Shown: positions 1 through 6,571 of the stretch, piece by piece
Layout of the letters: each line of letters begins with the position of its first letter
How positions within the stretch are numbered: position 1 is the first letter of the stretch
The notes under the pieces: generated by a model
Told to the model about the DNA's origin: nothing
Databases searched by the model: none
Seen by the model: only the letters and a program-made list of their open reading frames with translations
NCBI GenBank assembly: GCA_964564165.1
Contig: CAZLZZ010000137.1
Location: 1-8,780, forward strand
DNA from: NORP309 sp964564165
Lineage (GTDB): Bacteria > Pseudomonadota > Gammaproteobacteria > Xanthomonadales > Marinicellaceae
DNA length: 8,780 bases
Direction: 5' to 3'
Translations under genes and position numbers: made by a program

Positions 1-1128
1 GCACTGTTGATTGGACAAACTGTTGTTAAAGCACCTGAATTGAAAAAAGGCTCAAAAGTAACTGTAGAATATTTAAATGAATTAAACACAAGTGAGTGGT
101 TTGATATCAAAGTTAAGGATTCTAAAGTAGCCGAACAAATTGATCAGATGGCGGAGCAAATTGACCACCAAAGAAAGTTGTTCGATGCGAAGTTTGAAGA
201 TAAAAAGAACAAAATCACATCCGGTGATGATTTGGCTCCTGGTGTTTTGAAAATGGTTAAAGTTTATTTGGCTGTAAAACGTCGCATTCAACCTGGTGAC
301 AAAATGGCTGGTCGTCATGGTAACAAAGGTGTGATTTCGATGGTTGTACCAGAAGAAGATATGCCGTTTGACAAAAATGGCCGTCCAGTAGATATCGTAT
401 TGAATCCACTAGGCGTACCTTCTCGTATGAACATCGGCCAGGTTCTTGAAGTTCATTTGGGTTGGGCGGCTCGTGGTTTGGGTGACAAGATTACCGAAAT
501 GTTGGAACGCAACGAGTCGGCAAATAAATTGCGCGGTTTCTTATCAAAAGTCTATAACTTGGATAAAGACAGAGTAAACATGGATGATTTTACCGATGAT
601 GAAATCTTTGAAATGTCAAACAATTTGAAAGCCGGAGTACCCATGGGAACTCCAGTATTTGATGGGGCAGAAGAAAAGCACATTAAAGGCATGTTAGAAC
701 TGGCAGGTTTGCCTACCAGTGGCCAAGCTGAACTATATGATGGAAGAACAGGCAAAAAGTTTGATCGTCCTGTTACTATTGGCTATATGTATATGTTAAA
801 ACTGAACCATTTGGTTGATGACAAGATGCATGCACGATCAACGGGTCCCTATTCACTGGTGACGCAACAACCATTAGGTGGTAAAGCGCAGTTTGGTGGT
901 CAAAGATTTGGTGAAATGGAAGTATGGGCATTAGAAGCCTATGGTGCGGCATATACATTGCAAGAAATGTTAACCGTAAAATCAGATGATGTTATTGGTC
1001 GTAATCAGACCTACAAAAATATCGTTGATGGCCGCCATGAAATTGTAGCTGGAATGCCGGAGTCCTTTAATGTACTGATAAAAGAAGTGCGCTCATTGGG
1101 CTTAAACATAGAATTAGAAAACGAGTAA
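1..1128 (+). CDS. rpoB: RNA polymerase beta subunit, C-terminal part (5' end outside window)
   Basis: This is the last 375 residues of the beta subunit, which forms one pincer of RNA polymerase and much of the catalytic site. Frame 1 is open from the first base, so the gene is cut by the window edge and is not truncated in itself. The fragment starts inside the SI2-type insertion, with a charged coiled coil around residues 40-70. It then runs into the very conserved block GDDLAPGVLK and KRRIQPGDKMAGRHGNKGV (about residues 77-113), whose lysines contact RNA in the active centre. Further conserved stretches are LNPLGVPSRMNIGQ, the switch-3/clamp region YMYMLKLNHLVDDKMHARS and GGQRFGEMEVWALEAYGAA. 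The end, RSLGLNIELENE, matches the usual beta C-terminus, so the TAA at 1126-1128 is the natural stop. rpoC follows after 26 bp, as in the standard rpoBC operon. Assignment is essentially certain. The rifampicin-binding region lies upstream of the window. Confidence 0.99.
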   Translation, partial: ALLIGQTVVKAPELKKGSKVTVEYLNELNTSEWFDIKVKDSKVAEQIDQMAEQIDHQRKLFDAKFEDKKNKITSGDDLAPGVLKMVKVYLAVKRRIQPGDKMAGRHGNKGVISMVVPEEDMPFDKNGRPVDIVLNPLGVPSRMNIGQVLEVHLGWAARGLGDKITEMLERNESANKLRGFLSKVYNLDKDRVNMDDFTDDEIFEMSNNLKAGVPMGTPVFDGAEEKHIKGMLELAGLPTSGQAELYDGRTGKKFDRPVTIGYMYMLKLNHLVDDKMHARSTGPYSLVTQQPLGGKAQFGGQRFGEMEVWALEAYGAAYTLQEMLTVKSDDVIGRNQTYKNIVDGRHEIVAGMPESFNVLIKEVRSLGLNIELENE

Positions 1129-1143
1129 TACTCAGGAAAGAAT

Positions 1144-1148
1144 AGGAG
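1144..1148 (+). promoter_or_regulatory. Shine-Dalgarno site of rpoC
   Basis: AGGAG lies 6 nt before the rpoC ATG. It is the strongest and best-spaced ribosome-binding site in the window and fixes the rpoC start at 1155. Confidence 0.85.
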
Positions 1149-1154
1149 AATAAT

Positions 1155-4100
1155 ATGAAAGATTTACTTAAACTGTTTAATCCGCAAAAAGAAATCCAAG
1201 ATTTCGATGCGATTAAGGCAAGCCTAGCACAACCTGAGTTGATTCGTTCTTGGTCTTTTGGTGAAGTTAAAAAACCAGAAACCATCAATTACAGAACTTT
1301 TAAACCAGAACGCGACGGATTGTTTTGTGCTGCAATTTTTGGGCCAACCAAAGATTACGAATGTTTGTGTGGAAAATACAAGCGCATGAAGCACCGTGGT
1401 GTGGTTTGTGAAAAATGTGGAACAGAAGTTACCCTGTCTAAAGTTAGACGTGAGCGCATGGGACATATTGCCTTGGCAAGCCCAGTTGCACATATCTGGT
1501 TTTTGAAATCACTGCCATCAAGAATTGGTTTGATGTTAGAAATGACTTTGCGTGAAATTGAGCGTATTTTGTATTTCGAATCATTTGTGGTTACCGATTC
1601 AGGAATGACTGATTTGGAAATGGGTTCTTTGTTAACCGATGAACAATATACTGCAGCCATAGAATCTTGGGGAGATGAGTTTAAAGCCAAGATGGGTGCT
1701 GAAGCCATTTATGATTTATTAAAAGACATTAACTTGAACAAATCATTGATACAATTTCATGAAGAAATAGAGTCAACCCGTTCAGTAACAAAAATTAAAA
1801 GATTGTCAAAACGCATCAAATTATTTGATTCATTTGTAAAATCCGGTAACCGTCCTGAGCACATGATCATGACTGTTTTGCCAGTATTGCCACCTGAATT
1901 GCGTCCATTGGTACCCTTGGATGGCGGTCGTTTTGCTACTTCAGACTTGAATGATTTGTACAGAAGAGTGATTAACAGAAACAACAGACTTGGAAGGTTG
2001 TTGGATTTGCATGCGCCAGACATTATTGTTCGCAATGAAAAACGTATGTTACAAGAATCTGTAGATGCCTTGTTGGACAATGGTCGTCGTGGTAGAGCGA
2101 TAACTGGAACCAACAAACGCCCATTAAAATCTTTGGCTGATATGATTAAAGGCAAGCAAGGCCGCTTCCGTCAGAATCTATTGGGCAAACGTGTGGATTA
2201 TTCTGGTCGTTCAGTGATTGTGGTCGGACCAACCTTGAAGTTACACCAGTGTGGTTTACCGAAGAAAATGGCTCTTGAATTGTTCAAGCCTTTTATTTTG
2301 GGTAAATTATTACAAAATGATTTTGTTTCAACCATTAAAGCAGCAAAGCGCAGTGTTGAAGATGAAACCCCAGAGGTGTGGGATATTCTTACTGAAGTGA
2401 TTCGTGAACATCCAGTGATGTTGAATCGTGCGCCAACTTTGCATAGACTAGGTATTCAAGCATTTGAGCCTATTTTGATTGAAGGTAAGGCGATTCAATT
2501 GCATCCATTGGTTTGTACTGCATTCAATGCGGATTTCGATGGCGATCAAATGGCTGTGCATGTACCATTATCTATTGAGGCGCAATTAGAAGCTCGTACC
2601 TTGATGATGTCAACCAATAACATTTTATCACCAGCCAGTGGCGAGCCGATTATTGTACCTTCGCAAGATGTGGTATTGGGCCTGTATTATATGACTCGCG
2701 AGTTGATAAATCAGCCCGGTGAAGGCATGATATTTGCCGATACTGATGAAGTGCAAAGGGCTTACGATAATGAAAAAGTTACTTTGCAAGCTAAAATTAA
2801 AGTAAGACTAGGATTCACTACAATAGCTGAAAGTGGCGAAGAAACAACCACAACTAAAATAGTGGATACCACTGTTGGGCGTTCTTTGTTGCACAAAATA
2901 CTGCCTAAAGGTTTGGATTTTGAGAATATCAATTTGGTTTTATCTAAAAAGAATATTTCAAAATTGTTAAGTACTTGTTACCACGAAATGGGTGTTAAGC
3001 ACACGGTTATTTTTGCCGATCAGCTGATGTACACAGGTTTTAGGTATGCGACGTATTCAGGTATGTCTATTGGTGTCGATGACTTAATTATTCCCGATGA
3101 AAAGAAAGGCATCTTGGCAACATCTGAAAAAGAAGTATTGGCGATTCAAGGTCAGTATTCTTCAGGTTTGGTTACCGCAGGTGAAAGATACAATAAAGTG
3201 ATTGATATTTGGTCACGTGCCAATGAAGAAGTGGCTAAGGCCATGATGACAGCATTGGGCACGGATACAGTTCTAGACAAAGATGGCAAAAAAGTCAGTC
3301 AAGATTCTATGAACTCGGTATTTGTTATGGCTGATTCAGGAGCAAGGGGTTCCCCAGCTCAAATGAGACAGTTATCGGGTATGCGTGGATTGATGGCAAA
3401 ACCCGATGGTTCAATTATTGAATCTCCAATTAAGGCAAACTTTAGAGAGGGTCTTGATGTGATGCAATACTTCTCATCAACACATGGGGCACGTAAAGGC
3501 TTGGCTGATACTGCTTTAAAAACTGCTAACTCTGGTTATTTAACCAGGCGTTTGGTTGATGTTGCACAAGATGTTGTTATCACAATTGAAGATTGCGGAA
3601 CAATTACAGGCATGGACATGAGTGCTATTGTTGCCGGCGGTGAAGTGGTACAGACTCTTGGTGATAGAGTTTTGGGCAGAGTTGTTGCTGAAGATGTATT
3701 CACAAAAGAAGGTGATGAAGTTCCCTTGTTTGCACAAGGTTTGTTGATTGATGAAGTGTGTGTTGCCCAGATTGAAGAGTCAGGTATTGACACACTAAAA
3801 GTTAGATCCCCTATAACTTGTCAGGCAAAAGCAGGCATTTGTGGCAATTGTTATGGCAGAGATTTGGCCCGTGGCAAACATGTAAGTATTGGTGAGGCGG
3901 TGGGTGTTGTAGCAGCACAAAGTATTGGTGAGCCAGGAACGCAGTTAACGATGCGTACATTCCATATTGGCGGTGTTGCATCGAAACAAGCAGCAAATAA
4001 TCAAATTCAAATTAAAGCCGATGGCATGGCTAAATTGCACAACATTAAAACGGTTAAAAACAAAGACAAGAAATTGGTGGCGATTTCGCGTTCTGGCGAA

Positions 4101-5366
4101 CTGTCTATCCATGAAGCATCGGGCAGAGAAAAAGAACGCTATAAAATTCCTTATGGATCGGTAATCAGCGTAAACGATGGAGCCAAAGTAAAAGGCGGGG
4201 CTATCTTAGTTACTTGGGACCCACATACACATCCTATTGTTACCGAAGTGGCTGGCGTAGTTAGTTTTATAGATTTCCAAGACAATGTTACGGTGCAAGA
4301 ACAGGTAGATTCATTAACTGGATTAACCAGTTTTGTTATCACTGATCCTAAGACCCGTGGTACCAAAGGCAAAGACATGCGTCCAATGGTTCGATTGGAA
4401 AACAAGCGCGGTAAGCCAATTATGATTCCTGGGACTGACATTCCGGCTCAATATTACTTGCCTCCTGGGGCCACGATTAATATTCAGAACAAACAAGAAG
4501 TCAAAGTAGGTGATTTCTTGGCTAAGATTCCTCAAGAATCTTCGAAGAACAGAGATATTACCGGTGGTTTGCCACGCGTAGCAGATTTATTTGAAGCCAG
4601 AAAACCAAAAGATGCAGCCCTACAAGCCGAAGCTGCAGGTGTTGTTTCTTTCGGAAAAGAAACCAAAAGTAAGAATCGTTTAGTTATTACCAAGAAAGAT
4701 GGTGAAAATGTAGAAGTACTGATTCCTAAATGGCGTCAAATCATCGTGTTTGAAGGTGAGCATGTTGATAGAGGCGAAGTTGTGGTTGAGGGCGAACCTA
4801 GCCCGCATGATATCTTGCGTTTGCAAGGTGTTGCGACTTTGGCTAACTACCTGGTTAATGAAATTCAAGATGTCTACCGTTTGCAAGGTGTGAAAATAGA
4901 TGATAAACACATTGAAACGATTATTAGGCAGATGTTACGTAAAGTGGAAATAATAACGCCAGGCGACTCTGATTTATTAAAATCAGAGCAGGTTTCATTG
5001 AAAGAAGTGATGGCTATTAATAAAGATATCTTAAGAAAAGATGGTATTCCGGTTGATTTCCAATTGATGTTGTTGGGTATCACCAAAGCATCGCTTGCAA
5101 CGGAATCATTTATATCGGCTGCTTCTTTCCAAGAGACAACCCGAGTATTGACAGAGGCTTCGGTAAGAGGTACAAAGGATTATCTAAGAGGCTTGAAAGA
5201 AAATGTTATCGTGGGCAGGTTGATTCCTGCAGGAACAGGTTTGGCTTACCACCAGGCACGTAAGAAATCACGTGAAGCAGAGCTGAAATCAGACTTGATG
5301 GCAATTGAGGCAGAATCTTTAAAAGATGATACTGCAATGGATGTTTCTGAGGTGTTAGACAATTAA
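1155..5366 (+). CDS. rpoC: RNA polymerase beta' subunit
   Basis: Full-length beta' subunit, 1403 aa against 1407 in E. coli, forming the clamp and catalytic centre of RNA polymerase. The N-terminal zinc-binding domain has C70, C72, C85 and C88. The switch-2/lid area holds GKQGRFRQNLLGKRVDYSGRS. The catalytic loop NADFDGDQM supplies the Mg-binding aspartates D460, D462 and D464. The bridge helix is around 770-805 (DTALKTANSGYLTRR, D785). The second zinc site is C814, C889, C896 and C899, one residue longer than E. coli between the first two cysteines. The trigger loop has TMRTFH, with M933, R934 and the catalytic-type H937. A long SI3 insertion of about 190 residues follows (about 945-1130) and then the trigger loop resumes at DITGGLPRVADLFEARKP. 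This insertion is typical of gammaproteobacterial and related enzymes. The start is supported by the AGGAG site and the usual MKDLLKLF beginning. All key residues are present. The gene is co-transcribed with rpoB and followed by a hairpin. Confidence 0.99.
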   Translation: MKDLLKLFNPQKEIQDFDAIKASLAQPELIRSWSFGEVKKPETINYRTFKPERDGLFCAAIFGPTKDYECLCGKYKRMKHRGVVCEKCGTEVTLSKVRRERMGHIALASPVAHIWFLKSLPSRIGLMLEMTLREIERILYFESFVVTDSGMTDLEMGSLLTDEQYTAAIESWGDEFKAKMGAEAIYDLLKDINLNKSLIQFHEEIESTRSVTKIKRLSKRIKLFDSFVKSGNRPEHMIMTVLPVLPPELRPLVPLDGGRFATSDLNDLYRRVINRNNRLGRLLDLHAPDIIVRNEKRMLQESVDALLDNGRRGRAITGTNKRPLKSLADMIKGKQGRFRQNLLGKRVDYSGRSVIVVGPTLKLHQCGLPKKMALELFKPFILGKLLQNDFVSTIKAAKRSVEDETPEVWDILTEVIREHPVMLNRAPTLHRLGIQAFEPILIEGKAIQLHPLVCTAFNADFDGDQMAVHVPLSIEAQLEARTLMMSTNNILSPASGEPIIVPSQDVVLGLYYMTRELINQPGEGMIFADTDEVQRAYDNEKVTLQAKIKVRLGFTTIAESGEETTTTKIVDTTVGRSLLHKILPKGLDFENINLVLSKKNISKLLSTCYHEMGVKHTVIFADQLMYTGFRYATYSGMSIGVDDLIIPDEKKGILATSEKEVLAIQGQYSSGLVTAGERYNKVIDIWSRANEEVAKAMMTALGTDTVLDKDGKKVSQDSMNSVFVMADSGARGSPAQMRQLSGMRGLMAKPDGSIIESPIKANFREGLDVMQYFSSTHGARKGLADTALKTANSGYLTRRLVDVAQDVVITIEDCGTITGMDMSAIVAGGEVVQTLGDRVLGRVVAEDVFTKEGDEVPLFAQGLLIDEVCVAQIEESGIDTLKVRSPITCQAKAGICGNCYGRDLARGKHVSIGEAVGVVAAQSIGEPGTQLTMRTFHIGGVASKQAANNQIQIKADGMAKLHNIKTVKNKDKKLVAISRSGELSIHEASGREKERYKIPYGSVISVNDGAKVKGGAILVTWDPHTHPIVTEVAGVVSFIDFQDNVTVQEQVDSLTGLTSFVITDPKTRGTKGKDMRPMVRLENKRGKPIMIPGTDIPAQYYLPPGATINIQNKQEVKVGDFLAKIPQESSKNRDITGGLPRVADLFEARKPKDAALQAEAAGVVSFGKETKSKNRLVITKKDGENVEVLIPKWRQIIVFEGEHVDRGEVVVEGEPSPHDILRLQGVATLANYLVNEIQDVYRLQGVKIDDKHIETIIRQMLRKVEIITPGDSDLLKSEQVSLKEVMAINKDILRKDGIPVDFQLMLLGITKASLATESFISAASFQETTRVLTEASVRGTKDYLRGLKENVIVGRLIPAGTGLAYHQARKKSREAELKSDLMAIEAESLKDDTAMDVSEVLDN

Positions 5367-5372
5367 GTAGTA

Positions 5373-5393
5373 TGCAAAACAATGGGTTTTGCA
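5373..5393 (+). other. Perfect hairpin just after rpoC, without T-tract
   Basis: TGCAAAAC (5373-5380) and GTTTTGCA (5386-5393) form a perfect 8-bp stem around a 5-nt loop (AATGG), 6 nt after the rpoC stop codon. The downstream sequence (CAATTTATAAGC) has no run of T, so it is not a textbook intrinsic terminator. It could be a weak terminator, a 3'-end stabiliser or a processing site of the rpoBC mRNA. The structure is visible; the role is inference. Confidence 0.5.
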
Positions 5394-5429
5394 CAATTTA
5401 TAAGCGGGTAGGTCGAGAGTTGTAATAAT

Positions 5430-5490
5430 TATGAATGTTTTTCAAAACAAACCTTGACTAAAAGTGGTGTAATCACTAAAATCCCCGTTC
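5430..5490 (+). promoter_or_regulatory. Probable sigma70 promoter of the rpsL-rpsG-fusA(-tuf) operon
   Basis: TTGACT (5454-5459) and TAAAAT (5477-5482) are separated by exactly 17 bp, and each matches 5 of 6 bases of the sigma70 consensus. Upstream, about 5430-5451 carries a T-tract followed by an A-tract (TTTTTCAAAAC), like an UP element that binds the alpha subunit C-terminal domains. Downstream of the -10 box the discriminator is CCCCGT, and transcription would start near 5488-5490. GC-rich discriminators are common in promoters repressed during the stringent response, which would suit ribosomal genes. The boxes are read directly from the sequence. Promoter activity and ppGpp control are inferences. 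Confidence 0.75.
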
Positions 5491-5497
5491 TGAATTT

Positions 5498-5533
5498 GAC
5501 AGGCTAGTTTTGACTGGCCTGTCTTTTGTTTTC
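5498..5533 (+). terminator. Intrinsic terminator (or attenuator) between rpoC and rpsL
   Basis: GACAGGCTAG (5498-5507) pairs with CTGGCCTGTC (5514-5523) in a 10-bp stem with one G-T wobble and a TTTTGA loop, followed by the T-rich tail TTTTGTTTTC (5524-5533). This is a good Rho-independent terminator on the + strand. It would end rpoBC transcripts. It also lies about 10 nt after the predicted start of the rpsL promoter transcript, so transcripts from that promoter must pass it too. It may therefore act as an attenuator in the rpsL leader. Confidence 0.8.
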
Positions 5534-5555
5534 TATAGGGTATAAGAAAGAGAAT

Positions 5556-5930
5556 ATGGCAACGATAAATCAATTAGTAAGAAAGCCAAGAAAGCCAAAA
5601 GCATACAAAACAAATGTGCCGGCTTTAGAAGCTTGTCCGCAAAGACGTGGTGTGTGTGCTCGTGTATATACGACAACACCTAAAAAACCTAACTCAGCAT
5701 TGCGTAAAGTGGCGCGTGTTAGATTGACCAATGGCTTTGAAGTGACCAGTTATATTGGCGGTGAAGGTCATAACTTGCAGGAACATAGTATTGTATTGAT
5801 ACGTGGTGGTCGTGTAAAAGATTTGCCAGGTGTTAGATATCACGTTGTGCGTGGTGCATTAGATACTGCTGGTGTTGGCGATAGACGACAAGGTCGTTCT
5901 AAATATGGAACTAAACGTCCTAAGTCATAA
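5556..5930 (+). CDS. rpsL: 30S ribosomal protein S12
   Basis: Complete S12, 124 aa, the same length as in E. coli. S12 sits at the decoding centre of the 30S subunit and helps monitor codon-anticodon pairing. The start MATINQLVRKPR is the standard family N-terminus. Longer readings reach back into the terminator tail and were not used. The decoding loop TTTPKKPNSALRK contains K43, the residue whose changes usually give streptomycin resistance, and it is wild type here. The second functional loop GGRVKDLPGVRYH contains K88 and D89; D89 is the position methylthiolated by RimO in E. coli. The upstream region is A-rich (AAGAAAGAG) with no well-spaced strong Shine-Dalgarno site, which is mild for such a highly expressed gene. 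It is the first gene of the str-type operon, read from the promoter near 5454-5482 and possibly by read-through from rpoC. Confidence 0.98.
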   Translation: MATINQLVRKPRKPKAYKTNVPALEACPQRRGVCARVYTTTPKKPNSALRKVARVRLTNGFEVTSYIGGEGHNLQEHSIVLIRGGRVKDLPGVRYHVVRGALDTAGVGDRRQGRSKYGTKRPKS

Positions 5931-5964
5931 GTAAAAACAACAAGTACAAATAATAATTTTAGTA

Positions 5965-6005
5965 TTTCAAAGAATGTTAGTTTAAGTTCTAAAGGTTCTT
6001 TGAGA
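5965..6005 (+). promoter_or_regulatory. rpsL-rpsG intercistronic hairpin, candidate S7 autoregulatory site
   Basis: TCAAAGAA (5967-5974) and TTCTTTGA (5996-6003) form a perfect 8-bp stem, extendable by outer pairs 5966-6004 and 5965-6005. Inside, after a small asymmetric internal loop, TTAG (5977-5980) pairs with CTAA (5989-5992) around an 8-nt loop. In E. coli S7 binds a structured region between rpsL and rpsG and represses translation of its own operon. This hairpin sits in the equivalent 101-bp gap. Fold and position are seen; S7 binding is inferred. Confidence 0.5.
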
Positions 6006-6031
6006 GAAGTAGAAAAGGTTAAAGAAATAAA

Positions 6032-6502
6032 ATGTCTAGAAAGAAAGGTAATTTTAAAAGAGATATTCTGCCAGATCCTAAATTTGGAAGTGAGTTGATC
6101 AGTAAGTTTATGAATATGGTGATGGTTGATGGAAAGAAATCAGTTGCTGAAAAAATCATATACGGCGCATTGGATGCAGTTGTAGCAAAAGAAAAAGGCG
6201 ATGCTGTTGAATTGTGCGAAGCGGCTTTAACAAAAGTTAAGCCAATGGTTGAGGTTAAATCTCGCCGTGTTGGTGGAGCAACTTATCAAGTGCCTATCGA
6301 AGTAAGAGCATCTAGACAAATGGCGTTGGCCATGCGTTGGGTAATTGATGCGGCAAGAAAGCGCGGTGAAGATGGAATGCCGTTAAGGTTGGCAGGTGAG
6401 TTGTGTGATGCATTGCATGATCGTGGTTCGGCCATGAAAAAACGTGAAGATACACATAAAATGGCAGAAGCCAATAAGGCGTTTGCTCATTACCGCTGGT
6501 AG
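6032..6502 (+). CDS. rpsG: 30S ribosomal protein S7
   Basis: Complete S7, 156 aa, the common bacterial length (E. coli B-type; the K-12 protein has a longer tail). S7 binds the 3' major domain of 16S rRNA, nucleates assembly of the 30S head and lies next to the E-site tRNA. Conserved blocks are LPDPKFGSELISKF near the N-terminus, VDGKKS, the beta-hairpin VEVKSRRVGGATYQVP (about 74-89), LAMRWVIDAARKRG and the C-terminal KKREDTHKMAEANKAFAHYRW-type end. The start MSRKKG is the usual N-terminus. The best upstream purine run, AAGG at 6015-6018, is 13 nt from the ATG, longer than usual, so translation may depend on the A-rich leader or on coupling. The stop is TAG. In E. coli S7 is the regulator of this operon. 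Confidence 0.98.
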   Translation: MSRKKGNFKRDILPDPKFGSELISKFMNMVMVDGKKSVAEKIIYGALDAVVAKEKGDAVELCEAALTKVKPMVEVKSRRVGGATYQVPIEVRASRQMALAMRWVIDAARKRGEDGMPLRLAGELCDALHDRGSAMKKREDTHKMAEANKAFAHYRW

Positions 6503-6558
6503 CAATAATATAAGACGTAGTAATATAAAACCTATAAAAACGATACAAAAAACAAAGT

Positions 6559-6564
6559 AAAGGA
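6559..6564 (+). promoter_or_regulatory. Shine-Dalgarno site deciding the GTG start of fusA
   Basis: AAAGGA lies 7 nt before GTG at 6572. No in-frame ATG occurs upstream in the gap, and the first downstream ATG (residue 16) would remove part of the P-loop region. The site therefore supports GTG as the true start. Confidence 0.8.
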
Positions 6565-6571
6565 CAGAGTT

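Noticed and set aside
1355..2155. Long open frames on the minus strand inside rpoC (117 and 132 codons)
   Set aside because: They are antisense to strongly conserved rpoC sequence, have no family resemblance and are expected shadows of its codon bias.
3967..4164. 65-codon + strand frame overlapping the rpoC trigger-loop insertion
   Set aside because: It is out of frame with a conserved SI3 coding sequence and has no supporting start signal; a chance frame.
5372..5425. 17-codon reading frame starting MQNNGFC just after rpoC
   Set aside because: It overlaps the post-rpoC hairpin, has no ribosome-binding site and shows no recognisable sequence; chance is more likely.
5436..5449. Palindrome TGTTTTTCAAAACA as a repressor operator
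   Set aside because: The 2-nt centre and the A/T-tract composition are equally well explained as part of an UP element; no known operator is recognised.
5496..5536. Second set of -35-like boxes (TTGACA 5496-5501, TTGACT 5510-5515) inside the terminator hairpin, the latter 18 bp before TATAGG
   Set aside because: The -10 partners are poor, and transcription from the second pair would start about 10 nt before the rpsL ATG, leaving almost no leader. These words are largely explained by the stem sequence. Not excluded, but weaker than the 5454/5477 promoter.
5526..5558. Upstream TTG start that would add 10 residues to S12
   Set aside because: It lies in the T-rich tail of the terminator, and S12 proteins begin at the MATINQL-type start at 5556.
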